Origin: Variovorax paradoxus
Lineage (GTDB): Bacteria; Pseudomonadota; Gammaproteobacteria; Burkholderiales; Burkholderiaceae_C
Direction of reading: 5' to 3'
Length of the DNA: 64,000 bases
Assembly (NCBI RefSeq): GCF_000834655.1
Contig: NZ_JXQQ01000135.1
Location: forward strand, 39,571 to 103,570
The translations under genes and the position numbers were made by a program. This document shows, in pieces, positions 26,655 to 35,198 of this stretch. How positions within the stretch are numbered: position 1 is the stretch's first letter; each line of letters opens with the position of its first letter. The notes beneath the pieces are model-generated. The model had not been told where the DNA came from, made no database searches, and worked only from the letters and a program-made list of their open reading frames with translations.

Positions 26655-27575
26655 TTATGCCGCCTTCCTGGCGACGGTCTTCTTCGAGGCCGCCTTGCGC
26701 GCGGTTGCCCCTGACTTGGCCGTGGAGCCGGTGCCGCGCTTCTTGCTCGCCGGGGCACTCGCCTTGGCGGCCTTCCCGCCTTTCAGGCTGCGCTTGAGCA
26801 ACTCGGTGAGATCGATCACGTTGGAGCTTTCTTCCGGCGCTTCTTCCTCCGGCTGGATCACGGTTTCGGTGTCGCCGGCCTTCACCTTCTTCTGCACGAT
26901 CTTCATCACCGCGTGCTTGAACTCGTCGGTGAAGTCTTCGGGCTCCCATTTGCCCGACATGTCGCCGACCAGTTGCTCGGCCATCTTCATTTCCGCGGCG
27001 GTGATCTTCGCGCCCTTGACCCCGGCGGCGGGCAGGTCCAGGCCCTCCAGCGGCTTGACCTCGTCGCCCCATCGCAGCAGGTTCAGCACCAAGGCCTTGC
27101 CCGAAGGCACCAGCACCGCGAGGTGCTGCTTGGTGGAGATCACCACCTTGGCCAGCCCGACCTTGCCGGTCTTGACGAGCACTTCGCGAAGCAGCGCGTA
27201 GACCTTCTGCCCCTTGTTGACCGGCGCCACGTAGTAGGGCCGCTCCAGGTACACGAAGGGAATCTCGTTGGCGTCGATGAAACGCTGGATCTCGATGGTC
27301 TGCGTGGTGCGCGGATACACCGCCTCGATCTCGTCGGGCGAGATCACCACGTATTTGCCGTCCTCGTACTGGAAGCCCTTGACGATGTTGTCCTTGTCGA
27401 TCTCCTTGCCCGTCTTCTTGTTGATGCGCTTGTAGCCCACCGGGTCCATGCTGCGCTTGTCGAGCCAGTCGAAATCGATGCCCTGCTCGGAGCTCGCCGT
27501 GTGCAAGCCCACCGGGATGTGAACCAGCCCGAAGGTGATCGCGCCTTTCCAGAGGGTTCTGCTGCCTGTGGCCAT
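26655..27575 (-). CDS. ku: Bacterial Ku protein (non-homologous end joining)
   Basis: This 306-residue Ku homologue has the core beta-barrel from KGAITFGLVHIPVGLH through GLAKVVISTKQHLAVL and ALVLNLLRWGDEV. Ku binds DNA ends as a homodimer and recruits LigD. The tail from about residue 250 is rich in Lys and Ala (KKRGTGSTAKSG and similar), as is common for DNA-binding extensions. The start at 27575 is chosen for GAGGAAAG eight bases upstream. No LigD-type ligase is present in this window, so the partner must be elsewhere. A chain of small genes precedes it on the same strand. Confidence 0.95.
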   Translation of the reverse strand: MATGSRTLWKGAITFGLVHIPVGLHTASSEQGIDFDWLDKRSMDPVGYKRINKKTGKEIDKDNIVKGFQYEDGKYVVISPDEIEAVYPRTTQTIEIQRFIDANEIPFVYLERPYYVAPVNKGQKVYALLREVLVKTGKVGLAKVVISTKQHLAVLVPSGKALVLNLLRWGDEVKPLEGLDLPAAGVKGAKITAAEMKMAEQLVGDMSGKWEPEDFTDEFKHAVMKIVQKKVKAGDTETVIQPEEEAPEESSNVIDLTELLKRSLKGGKAAKASAPASKKRGTGSTAKSGATARKAASKKTVARKAA

Positions 27576-27659
27576 GGTGGTTCTTTCCTCAACAAAAAAA
27601 GTGAACGGGCCCGGCAAGGGCCAGCACCCGGGGAGCCTCTCCTGCGCGATACCTGCGCG

Positions 27660-28034
27660 CTACTTCATCAAGCCGAATCCGAACGCGCTGCCCGTCCGTG
27701 CCTTCGCGCGGGAGGTTTCGCCCTCGGCTTTCGATGCCTTGCGGGCAGGCTGCCTGCCGGCTCGCACGGGTTTCGATTCGGGTTCGACATCGGCCGATCG
27801 CCGCGGTCCGGTGTCCAGGTCGTCGATGAGCGATTGAAGCGCGAGGAGGCCGTCCGCCATCGACGCCTGGTAGGTCTCGACCGCCTTGCGGGCGCGCTTC
27901 AGGGACCGCCACGGCCCTTCGTTCTCGTCGTCCTCGTCGTCGTCGGCTTCGCTTAGCACCCACTCGAATCCGGACCGTGTTTCCTCCACGTGGACCGCGA
28001 TCCGGCGCAGGACGCCGTGCCCGTCTGCGCTCAT
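27660..28034 (-). CDS. Small hypothetical protein with acidic middle and basic tail, 124 aa
   Basis: This 124-residue protein starts MSADGHGVLRRIAVHVEETR, has a strongly acidic stretch near residues 29-39 and ends in a Lys/Arg-rich tail (PARKASKAEGETSRAK). No family was recognised. Its ATG overlaps the stop of the DUF3606 gene by four bases (ATGA), so it is likely translated together with it. It lies upstream of Ku in the same operon-like run. Confidence 0.7.
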   Translation of the reverse strand: MSADGHGVLRRIAVHVEETRSGFEWVLSEADDDEDDENEGPWRSLKRARKAVETYQASMADGLLALQSLIDDLDTGPRRSADVEPESKPVRAGRQPARKASKAEGETSRAKARTGSAFGFGLMK

Positions 28035-28294
28035 GGCGCTGCGGCGTGGCCGTTCGACGGCTGGCCGAGGCTGCCAGCAGAGGCAGCGGCGGGGGTGTGA
28101 TCGTCCGGCGCGGCGCTGTCTCTTCTCTTGAGTGCCTCGAGGTAGGCCTGCACGCGTTCCACCGAGTTCCCGACGGCACGCACTGCAATCCTGAGCTCGG
28201 CGACCGAGCACCCGAGGTGATCGGCCCACGCCTTCGCCGCGGCCGGCGTGGGCGTGGAGATGCTCTTGGCGTCGGGGCGGATCGATCGCGTCAT
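28031..28294 (-). CDS. DUF3606 small protein
   Basis: This 87-residue protein contains AWADHLGCSVAELRIAVRAV followed by GNSVERVQAYL, matching the DUF3606 signature (G-V-S-x-x-x-L-x-x-A-V-x-x-V-G). Such proteins are common in proteobacterial stress gene clusters; the function is unknown. It starts inside the stop of the preceding 74-aa gene (ATGA) and ends inside the next start, indicating a tightly packed operon. Confidence 0.85.
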   Translation of the reverse strand: MTRSIRPDAKSISTPTPAAAKAWADHLGCSVAELRIAVRAVGNSVERVQAYLEALKRRDSAAPDDHTPAAASAGSLGQPSNGHAAAP

Positions 28295-28515
28295 CTGAAT
28301 TCGCGCGGCTCGCGCATCGCCTCGATGTGGCTGCCCGCCGGCGACCCGGAGAGAAGCTGGAAGTCGAGGGCGCCGGAGCCGGCGGCGCGCTCGCGTTGTA
28401 CGGCCAGGTGCAACAGCGCAATGGTGGCGATCAGGACCGCCACGGCGACCAGGAGCCAGAACTCCCCGCGCGGCGGTTGTGGTTGCTGATGACCTCGTTG
28501 ATCACGGCTGCTCAT
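28291..28515 (-). CDS. Small single-helix membrane protein, 74 aa
   Basis: This 74-residue protein has a basic N-terminus and one hydrophobic helix (FWLLVAVAVLIATIALLHL) near residues 19-37, then a short soluble tail. GGAGGACAG precedes the ATG. No family was recognised. It is the first gene of the ATGA-overlapping chain that leads to DUF3606, an acidic/basic protein and Ku. Confidence 0.65.
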   Translation of the reverse strand: MSSRDQRGHQQPQPPRGEFWLLVAVAVLIATIALLHLAVQRERAAGSGALDFQLLSGSPAGSHIEAMREPREFR

Positions 28516-28655
28516 CTCTCTGTCCTCCGGTGGGTGCGATTTGTTGAAGGCAGGAGTCTTGGGGATTCGGGCGAGGGCCGGCGTCGGACAAAGCTGAACT
28601 GTCTTGTATTCCGGCGCCTGATAACGGCATGTCCCGGTGCCTGGGCGCCCGGCGG

Positions 28656-29063
28656 TCAGGGCTTGCCGCCGGCCTGGCGGTCGACTTCCGCCTCGGCCTC
28701 GAGCCAGTCCTCGGTCTCGTGTCCCGCTTCGCCGCCGCGGCGCAGGTAAGCGTCGTAGGCGGCGCGGCGGATGGCTTCCTCGCGGGAGTCGGGGCGGGGA
28801 GGCGGTGCGGCTTCGGATGGCTCGCGGTTGCTTTCGGGCGTCAGGCCTTCGTTGAGCCCGAAGGCGGCGGAGTCGTCCTCCTTCGTGGCCTCGACGTCCT
28901 TTCGCTTGTCCTGCATCCGCTCGGTGGGCGCGGGACCGGAAACGTCCTCGCCTGCCGCGGTCTTCCTGCCGGAGAAGCTTTCGCCGCCGCCCATGTTGTC
29001 CACGCCGCCGCTGGTGGCCGGACGGGTTCCGTCGCCGGAGCCGGTTGCTGGTCTGTTGCTCAT
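28656..29063 (-). CDS. DUF2934 family protein
   Basis: In this 135-residue protein the C-terminal 40 residues match DUF2934 (IRRAAYDAYLRRGGEAGHET, then DWLEAEAEVD). The N-terminal 90 residues are Gly-, Ser-, Glu- and Pro-rich and likely disordered. DUF2934 proteins have no known function and are often found in stress gene groups. It is on the same strand as its small neighbours. Confidence 0.8.
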   Translation of the reverse strand: MSNRPATGSGDGTRPATSGGVDNMGGGESFSGRKTAAGEDVSGPAPTERMQDKRKDVEATKEDDSAAFGLNEGLTPESNREPSEAAPPPRPDSREEAIRRAAYDAYLRRGGEAGHETEDWLEAEAEVDRQAGGKP

Positions 29064-29105
29064 CTCAATTTCCTGGTTGCTGTGAAGGAGGTGCCGGGTG
29101 CCGGC

Positions 29106-29180
29106 TCAATGAAAGAACAACGCGATCAGGATGATCACCGGGATAGGTACGCCAAGAAAAAGCAGCAGAAGTGATCGCAT
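29106..29180 (-). CDS. 24-residue hydrophobic microprotein
   Basis: This very short frame encodes 24 residues starting MRSLLLLFLGVPIP and ending ALFFH, almost all hydrophobic, enough for one membrane helix. A near-perfect ribosome site, AAGGAGAT, lies five to six bases upstream of the ATG, far better than most starts in the window. The Gly-Val-Pro-Ile-Pro centre recalls the short membrane peptides found next to stress genes in Burkholderiales. The function is unknown. It is on the same strand as the genes on both sides, between the DUF2934 and Pro/Ala-rich membrane protein genes. Confidence 0.72.
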   Translation of the reverse strand: MRSLLLLFLGVPIPVIILIALFFH

Positions 29181-29214
29181 GGAAATCTCCTTGGATGAAG
29201 TGGTTGGATGACGT

Positions 29215-30216
29215 TCAGAGATCGCGCCGGCGGCCGCCGTAGGTGGCTGCGAAGCTCGCGACGAAGGCGCCGATCAGCATCGAGATCACCAGCCACAGCG
29301 AGCCATAGGCCGAGGCCTTGCGCGCCGCATCGGCGGCCTCCTTCGCCTTCGCTTGTGCGTCCTTGAGGGCGGCCTGGGCCTTCGCGTAGGTGTCGTTCAC
29401 CCGCTTTTCAGCGTCCTGCTGGCTGAGGCCCGTGCGCTGTGCGACGACCTGGCCCACGTACCGCGCGTCTTCAGGCGGCAGTGCGCCGATGCGGATGCTG
29501 TTGAGGAAGATGCGGCTGACTTCCGCATTGGTCGCGGCGGCCGGGCGATCGGGCGCCGTCGCGGGTGTAGCGGGCGCAGCGGGCGTGGCGGGCGTGGCGG
29601 GCGCACCAGGCGCGGCGGTGGCATCGCCCGGGACGGCGGGCGCGGCGGCTGCATCGCGGCGGAACAGCGAGTCGATGAAGTAGCTCGTCGGACCCGCGCC
29701 GGCATCCGATGACGATCCGGTCGCGGCAGCGCCGGCCCCTGCGGCACCCGCAGCGGTCGCCGCCGTCGCCGCACCGCCGGCCACCGTGGCGCCCGCTTGC
29801 GCCCCGGCGCCGATGATCGAGCCCACGACCGAACTGAGCAGCGCCGCCGTCAGCAGCGTCGCCACCGACCAGGCCAGGAAGCCGTGTGCCGTGTCGCGGA
29901 AGTAGACCTCGTCGGTGTGCACGCCGGCCCACTTGGTGCGCAGCCGGCCGGCCAGGTAGCCGCCCATGCCCGAGGCGGCGATCTGCGTGAAGGTGAGCCA
30001 CAGGATGGTCGCGACGCCGATGGCGGTGGCGCTCGCGCCCTGGCTGGCCCAGGGGCTGATCGACGACATGCCCAGGCCCGTGCCGAGCAGGAGAAGAATG
30101 AGCGACAGCGATGCCGCGCCTGCGGCGCCGGCAAATATCGCCCCCCAGGAAACACCGCTCTGGCTGGTCGATCCTTCGATCACGCCGACGGGTGAATTGA
30201 CGCCGTACTGGGCCAT
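29215..30216 (-). CDS. PhnA-like/unknown membrane protein with Pro-Ala linker
   Basis: This 333-residue protein has N-terminal helices (GVSWGAIFAGAAGAASLSLI, then ATAIGVATILWLTFTQIAAS, then a helix near SVATLLTAALL), a low-complexity Pro/Ala/Thr linker of about 100 residues, a soluble helical part with AEVSRIFLNSIRIG, and a final helix (LWLVISMLIGAFVASFAA). It resembles unnamed envelope proteins of Comamonadaceae. It is divergent from the DUF883-like gene at 30468 and probably shares stress control with the small genes downstream. Confidence 0.75.
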   Translation of the reverse strand: MAQYGVNSPVGVIEGSTSQSGVSWGAIFAGAAGAASLSLILLLLGTGLGMSSISPWASQGASATAIGVATILWLTFTQIAASGMGGYLAGRLRTKWAGVHTDEVYFRDTAHGFLAWSVATLLTAALLSSVVGSIIGAGAQAGATVAGGAATAATAAGAAGAGAAATGSSSDAGAGPTSYFIDSLFRRDAAAAPAVPGDATAAPGAPATPATPAAPATPATAPDRPAAATNAEVSRIFLNSIRIGALPPEDARYVGQVVAQRTGLSQQDAEKRVNDTYAKAQAALKDAQAKAKEAADAARKASAYGSLWLVISMLIGAFVASFAATYGGRRRDL

Positions 30217-30467
30217 GGCTGCTCCTTGTTGTGGTGCTGGAAATCTTTCGCCGGCGCACATGGGCTTGAGTCGGTGCCTTGCGCGAGCCGGGGTAGGCAG
30301 TGATGCCGTCAGGCCGGCGTACGCCCGTGCGTGGCAGCGCGAGCCGGCATTGCCCGGGGCTTGCTTTTGCCTACAAGAGATGCCCGTTCCCCCCGACACC
30401 CCGGCGCCGGGCGCGTCCCCCAAATAGCTGCTCCGCAAACCCGAGTTGCTCCTTTTGAAAGACCGCC

Positions 30468-30908
30468 ATGGCAGACGACGCGAAGACCCCCTCCCAACTT
30501 GCAGATGAAGCACGCCAGGCCGGCCGAGACGCATCGGCGGCAGCCAGCGGACTCGCCGACGAGGCGAAGACGATTGCCGGCGACACCGCCCGCGCCTTGC
30601 GCTCGAGCGCCGCGGATGCGAAGGCGACGGCCGGCGAGGCGCTGGACACCGCGCGCGGCATCGCCGCCGATGCGAAGGACGTCGCCTCGGACGCGGCCGC
30701 GACCGGCAAGGCCTACGCCCGCGGCGCGCTGGACGAAGCCGGCAAGAAGATCGCGGGACTCAGGGAGCGCGCCGCCGGCTGGGAGGCCTCCTGCGTGAAG
30801 CAGATCGAGGCCGAGCCGGTGAAGGCGGTGCTGATCGCCGCAGCGGGCGGCGCACTGCTCGCCGGCTTGCTCCTGGCGTTCGACCGTTCCCGCCGGTACG
30901 ACTACTGA
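30468..30908 (+). CDS. YqjD/ElaB (DUF883)-like membrane-tethered protein
   Basis: This 146-residue protein has long amphipathic helices rich in Ala, Asp and Lys (EARQAGRDASAAASGLADEA and repeats of that type, akin to late-embryogenesis or apolipoprotein repeats) and a C-terminal hydrophobic helix (VKAVLIAAAGGALLAGLLLAF) before RSRRYDY. This is the DUF883/YqjD layout, whose members are stationary-phase membrane proteins, some of which bind ribosomes. It is divergent from the Pro-Ala membrane protein gene across a 250-base gap. Confidence 0.8.
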   Translation: MADDAKTPSQLADEARQAGRDASAAASGLADEAKTIAGDTARALRSSAADAKATAGEALDTARGIAADAKDVASDAAATGKAYARGALDEAGKKIAGLRERAAGWEASCVKQIEAEPVKAVLIAAAGGALLAGLLLAFDRSRRYDY

Positions 30909-30972
30909 GCCGGGGAGCGCCCGGCCTGCCGTGACGGCTGCCCGGGCAGCGCGCGATTGGCCGGACCGCGCC

Positions 30973-31491
30973 TCAGCGCCGCGAAGGCGTCGTCCCCGAC
31001 TTGGCGCCCATCAGGTGGCCGAGCGGCAGCGCACCTTCCGACTTGATCTCTCGCAGCACGATGCTCGAGCGCACGTGCGTCACGCCCGGCAGGCTGAAGA
31101 GCACCTCGTGCAGGAAGCGCTCGTAGTGCTTCATGTCCGGCACCGTCACGTTGAGGATGTAGTCCGCCGGACCGGTGGCTGAAACGCAGCGGATGATCTG
31201 AGGGCTCGCCGCCACCACCTCCTCGAAGCGCTGCACCATCGCCTCGCTGTGGCGATCGAGGTTCACCTCTGCCACGGCCGAGACGTGCAGGCCCACCAGT
31301 TCGGGGTCGACGCGCGTGGTGTAGCCGCGGATCACGCCGGCCGCCTCCATGTCCTTGATGCGCTTCCAGCACGGCGTGGGCGAGAGCCCCACGGCTTCCG
31401 AGATCTGCTGCACCGTCTGCCGCCCGTCGTGCTGCAGCGCAGAAAGGATCTTGAGGCAATGCTCGTCAAGAGAAACAGAATCAACGTTCAT
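30973..31491 (-). CDS. Lrp/AsnC-family transcriptional regulator
   Basis: This 172-residue protein has an N-terminal helix-turn-helix (TVQQISEAVGLSPTPCWKRI), a beta strand and a RAM ligand-binding domain (VGLHVSAVAEVNLDRH, then VSATGPADYILNVTVPDMKHY). It is divergent from the indolepyruvate oxidoreductase gene and very likely regulates it in response to an aromatic or branched amino acid, as is common for this pair. The C-terminus is slightly longer than in typical Lrp proteins. Confidence 0.92.
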   Translation of the reverse strand: MNVDSVSLDEHCLKILSALQHDGRQTVQQISEAVGLSPTPCWKRIKDMEAAGVIRGYTTRVDPELVGLHVSAVAEVNLDRHSEAMVQRFEEVVAASPQIIRCVSATGPADYILNVTVPDMKHYERFLHEVLFSLPGVTHVRSSIVLREIKSEGALPLGHLMGAKSGTTPSRR

Positions 31492-31511
31492 CGCGATTTC
31501 CGAGAGGATTC

Positions 31512-31548
31512 TTCTTCAAATAAGGGTCTGCGCCAGTGTATTGAAGAA
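31512..31548. promoter_or_regulatory. Inverted repeat in Lrp/indolepyruvate oxidoreductase divergent region
   Basis: TTCTTCAA at 31512-31519 and TTGAAGAA at 31541-31548 form a perfect eight-base inverted repeat with 21 bases between. It lies between the divergent starts of the Lrp and oxidoreductase genes. Lrp-type octamers bind spaced repeats, so this is a candidate site. The assignment is inference. Confidence 0.5.
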
Positions 31549-31583
31549 ACACTTACTCGGGGTGCGGCAGAACAATTCCGGGC

Positions 31584-34500
31584 ATGAATGCCCCCTATGA
31601 GACGACCGCGCTGCGACGGCACGGCTACCAGCTTTCCGACAACCTCTGGGCCGATGCCGGCTCGGTCTTCATCACCGGCACGCAGGCGCTGATCCGCATC
31701 CTGGCGATGCAGAAACAGCGCGACGCGGCACGCGGCCTTCGCACGCAGGGCTTCGTGAGCGGCTACCGCGGCTCGCCGCTGGGCATGGTCGACCAGGCCA
31801 TCTGGAAGGCGGGCGAGCGTTTCAGGCAGACCGGCATCCGCTTCGTGCCCGCCGTGAACGAGGAGCTCGCGGCCACGCAGGTGCTGGGCACGCAGCGGGT
31901 GGAGTCCGACCCCGAGCGCACCGTCGAGGGCGTCTTTGCCATGTGGTACGGCAAGGGGCCGGGCGTGGACCGCGCGGGCGATGCGCTCAAGCACGGCAAT
32001 GCCTACGGTTCGTCGCCGCACGGCGGCGTGCTGGTGGTGGCGGGCGACGACCACGGCTGCGTGTCGTCGTCGATGCCGCACCAGAGCGACCACGCCTTCA
32101 TGGCCTGGCGCATGCCGGTGATGCAGCCTGCGAGCGTGGCCGAGTACCTGGAGTTCGGCCTGTACGGCTACGAACTCTCGCGCTATTCGGGCGCGTGGGT
32201 CGGCATGGCGGCGCTGTCCGAGATCGTCGAGAGCGCCGGCACCGTGGACCTCGATGCGGTGCATGCGCGCGTGGCCGCCTGGGAAGACGCCGATGCCGTG
32301 CGCGCCGCCACCGGCCACGCCGCGCCGCCCGACGGGCTGCACTACCGCTGGCCCGACCTGCCGTCGCTGCGCATCGAATCGCGGCTGGAAGACAAGCTCG
32401 CCGCGGTGGCCGCTTTCACGAAACGCAACAGCATCGACCGCCACGTCATCGTGAGCCCGCACGCCAAGGTGGGCATCGTGACCTGCGGCAAGGCGCACCA
32501 CGACCTGATGGAGGTGCTGCGGCGTCTCGAACTCTCGCCCGAACAGCTCGCGCGCGCCGGCGTGCGGCTCTACAAGGTGGGCCTGAGCTTTCCGCTCGAG
32601 CAGACGCGCCTGAAGGAATTCGCGCAGGGGCTCGACGAGATCCTGGTGGTGGAAGAGAAGGGCGCGGTGGTCGAGACGCAGCTGCGCGACATCTTCTACA
32701 ACGCGCCCCCCGATGCGCGCCCCGTGCTCGTGGGCAAGCACGACCGCGAGGGCCAGCCGCTGGTGTCCGCGCTCGGCGAGCTGCGGCCTTCGCGCCTCAT
32801 CGAACTGGTCGCGCACTGGCTGGCCGTGCACTTTCCGGAGAACCACGACCTGGGCGACCACCTGCAGCATGTGCGCGACTTCACGCCGCCCGAGCTGCTG
32901 GGCAACGCGAGCGACGCCGTCAAGCGCCTGCCGTACTTCTGCGCCGGCTGCCCGCACAACACCAGCACCAAGGTGCCCGAGGGATCGACGGCGCGCGCGG
33001 GCATCGGCTGCCACTTCATGGCCAACTGGATGGACCGCAGCACCGCGGGCCTGATCCAGATGGGCGGCGAGGGCGTCGACTGGATTTCGCACGCCATGTT
33101 CACCAAGACGCCGCACGTGTTCCAGAACCTGGGCGACGGCACCTATTACCACTCGGGCTACCTCGCGATCCGCCAGGCGGTCGCGGCCAAGGCCACGCTC
33201 ACCTACAAGATCCTCTTCAACGATGCGGTCGCCATGACCGGCGGGCAGCCGGTGGACGGCGTCATCAGCGTGGACGCGATCGCGCGGCAGGTGGAGTCCG
33301 AGGGCGTGACGCAGGTGGTGGTCGTGAGCGATGCCATCGACAAATACGACGCCATCAGGAATCGCTTTCCGCACGGCACCGAGTTCCACGACCGCGCCGC
33401 GCTCGACGAGGTGCAGCGGCGCCTGCGCGAGATGCCCGGCGTGACCGTGCTCATCTACGAGCAGACCTGCGCCGCCGAGAAGCGCCGCCGCCGCAAGAAG
33501 GGCGAGCTGGCCGACCCGCCCAAGCGCCTCTACATCAACGAGGCGGTGTGCGAAGGCTGCGGCGACTGCACCGTGCAGAGCAACTGCGTGGCCGTGCTGC
33601 CGCACGAGACGCCGATGGGCCGCAAGCGAAAGATCGACCAGACCAGCTGCAACAAGGACTATTCCTGCGCCAAGGGCTTCTGCCCGAGCTTCGTGGGCGT
33701 CACCGGCGGCAAGCTGCGCCGCAAGAGCGGGGCGCTGGCCGCGGGGCGCGATGCCTTCCTGCACCGCGTGGCCGCGCTCGCGCATCCCGCGCCGCATGCG
33801 TGGACCGGCCCCTACGACCTGCTCGTGACCGGCGTGGGCGGCACCGGCGTGGTGACGGTGGGCGCGGTCATCGCGATGGCTGCGCACCTGGAAGGCAAGT
33901 CGGCCAGCGTGCTCGACTTCATGGGCTTCGCGCAGAAGGGCGGCTCGGTGCTCAGCTTCGTGCGGCTGGCCGACACGCCCGAGCGGCTGAACCAGGTGCG
34001 CATCGACACGCAGCAGGCCGACGCCATCCTGGCGTGCGACGTGGTGGTGGGCGCCTCGCCCGACGCGCTGCAGACGGTGCGGCACGGGCGCACCCGCGTG
34101 CTCGCGAACATCCACGAGATCCCGGTGGCCGAGTCGCTGCGCAACCCCGATGCCGACCTGCATGTCGACCTGCTGCTCGCGAAGATGCGCTTCGTCGCCG
34201 GCGAGGAGCAGGTCGAGACCTTCGACGCGCAAAGCCTGGCCGAGGAGTTCCTGGGCGACACGCTGGCCGCGAACATCGTCGCGACCGGCTATGCGTGGCA
34301 GCGCGGCCTGGTGCCGCTGAGCCTGGAGGCGCTGATGCATGCGATCGAGCTCAACGGCGTGGCCGTGGCGGCCAACCAGTCGGCGTTCTCGCTCGGCCGG
34401 CTGGCCGCGGGGAACGCCGCGGCGCTCGACCAGTTGCGCGCCGCGCCCCTGGAAGCGCAGGCGCAGCAGGCCGACGAACGCCCGCTGGACGCGCTGCTCG

Positions 34501-35186
34501 CCGATGCGCGCCGCCATCTCACCGGTTACCAGAACGCCGCGTGGGCCGCGCGTTTCGAGAAGCGCATTCGCGCGGTGCAGGCGGCCGAGTCCGCGGTGCC
34601 GGGCGGGGATGCGCGGCTGCCTTTCACGCGCAACGCGGCGCGCAGCCTCCTGAAGCTCATGAGCTACAAGGATGAGTACGAGGTGGCGCGGCTCTACACC
34701 GACGGCGCCTTCCTGCAGAAGCTCAAGGACCAGTTCGAGGGCGACCTGAAGCTCGAATTCCACATGGCCCCGCCGCTGCTCGCGCGCCCCGCGCACGGCC
34801 AGGCACCGAAGAAGATCCGCCTGGGCTCATGGATGCTGCCGGCGATGAAGTGGCTCGCGCACGGCAAGCGGCTGCGCGGCACGGGCTTGGACCTGTTCGG
34901 CTACACGCAGGAGCGCCGGATGGAGCGCGCGCTCATTGCCCAGTTCGACAAGAGGCTCGACGATTTGGCTGCCGGTCTTTCATCGGCCAACCAGCAGCTC
35001 GCTGCGCAGATCGCGGCGCTGCCGCTCTCGATCCGCGGCTTCGGGCATGTGAAGCTGGCCAACCTCGCGCTCGCCACCGACCGGGAGGCGGAGCTGCTGC
35101 ACCGCTTCTCGCCGCAGCGCTACCCACGGCCCGAGAAGGATGCGAAAGCCGGGCAGTTCAAGGGAATCGCCGTCGTCTCGCACTGA
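31584..35186 (+). CDS. Indolepyruvate ferredoxin oxidoreductase, fused alpha-beta form
   Basis: This 1200-residue enzyme converts arylpyruvates from aromatic amino acid breakdown to aryl-acetyl-CoA with ferredoxin reduction. The N-terminal part has the pyrimidine-binding region (FVSGYRGSPLGMVD, PAVNEELAATQVLGTQ). A thiamine-diphosphate segment follows (PYFCAGCPHNTSTKVPEGS, GIGCHFM, MGGEGVDW). Iron-sulfur cysteines cluster near residue 656 (CEGCGDC, then SCNKDYSCAKGFCPSF). The C-terminal part is the gamma-like domain (LVTGVGGTGVVTVGAVI). Single-chain forms of about 1150-1200 residues are typical of proteobacteria. It is divergent from an Lrp regulator and followed after 12 bases by a convergent LacI gene. 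Confidence 0.95.
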   Translation: MNAPYETTALRRHGYQLSDNLWADAGSVFITGTQALIRILAMQKQRDAARGLRTQGFVSGYRGSPLGMVDQAIWKAGERFRQTGIRFVPAVNEELAATQVLGTQRVESDPERTVEGVFAMWYGKGPGVDRAGDALKHGNAYGSSPHGGVLVVAGDDHGCVSSSMPHQSDHAFMAWRMPVMQPASVAEYLEFGLYGYELSRYSGAWVGMAALSEIVESAGTVDLDAVHARVAAWEDADAVRAATGHAAPPDGLHYRWPDLPSLRIESRLEDKLAAVAAFTKRNSIDRHVIVSPHAKVGIVTCGKAHHDLMEVLRRLELSPEQLARAGVRLYKVGLSFPLEQTRLKEFAQGLDEILVVEEKGAVVETQLRDIFYNAPPDARPVLVGKHDREGQPLVSALGELRPSRLIELVAHWLAVHFPENHDLGDHLQHVRDFTPPELLGNASDAVKRLPYFCAGCPHNTSTKVPEGSTARAGIGCHFMANWMDRSTAGLIQMGGEGVDWISHAMFTKTPHVFQNLGDGTYYHSGYLAIRQAVAAKATLTYKILFNDAVAMTGGQPVDGVISVDAIARQVESEGVTQVVVVSDAIDKYDAIRNRFPHGTEFHDRAALDEVQRRLREMPGVTVLIYEQTCAAEKRRRRKKGELADPPKRLYINEAVCEGCGDCTVQSNCVAVLPHETPMGRKRKIDQTSCNKDYSCAKGFCPSFVGVTGGKLRRKSGALAAGRDAFLHRVAALAHPAPHAWTGPYDLLVTGVGGTGVVTVGAVIAMAAHLEGKSASVLDFMGFAQKGGSVLSFVRLADTPERLNQVRIDTQQADAILACDVVVGASPDALQTVRHGRTRVLANIHEIPVAESLRNPDADLHVDLLLAKMRFVAGEEQVETFDAQSLAEEFLGDTLAANIVATGYAWQRGLVPLSLEALMHAIELNGVAVAANQSAFSLGRLAAGNAAALDQLRAAPLEAQAQQADERPLDALLADARRHLTGYQNAAWAARFEKRIRAVQAAESAVPGGDARLPFTRNAARSLLKLMSYKDEYEVARLYTDGAFLQKLKDQFEGDLKLEFHMAPPLLARPAHGQAPKKIRLGSWMLPAMKWLAHGKRLRGTGLDLFGYTQERRMERALIAQFDKRLDDLAAGLSSANQQLAAQIAALPLSIRGFGHVKLANLALATDREAELLHRFSPQRYPRPEKDAKAGQFKGIAVVSH

Positions 35187-35198
35187 CCGCCGACCGGC

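Noticed and set aside
26655..28515. A complete Ku-LigD repair operon
   Set aside because: Only Ku is present. No ligase, polymerase or nuclease domain of LigD is visible in the window.
28502..28630. A 42-codon minus-strand frame overlapping the 74-aa membrane gene start
   Set aside because: It starts with ATG and overlaps the next start, but has no ribosome site, is Pro/Gln-rich and resembles no known peptide.
31488..34796. A stop-free frame of over 1100 codons on the minus strand
   Set aside because: It is antisense to the well-supported indolepyruvate oxidoreductase gene. High-GC DNA produces long antisense frames, and its residues are repetitive with no family match.
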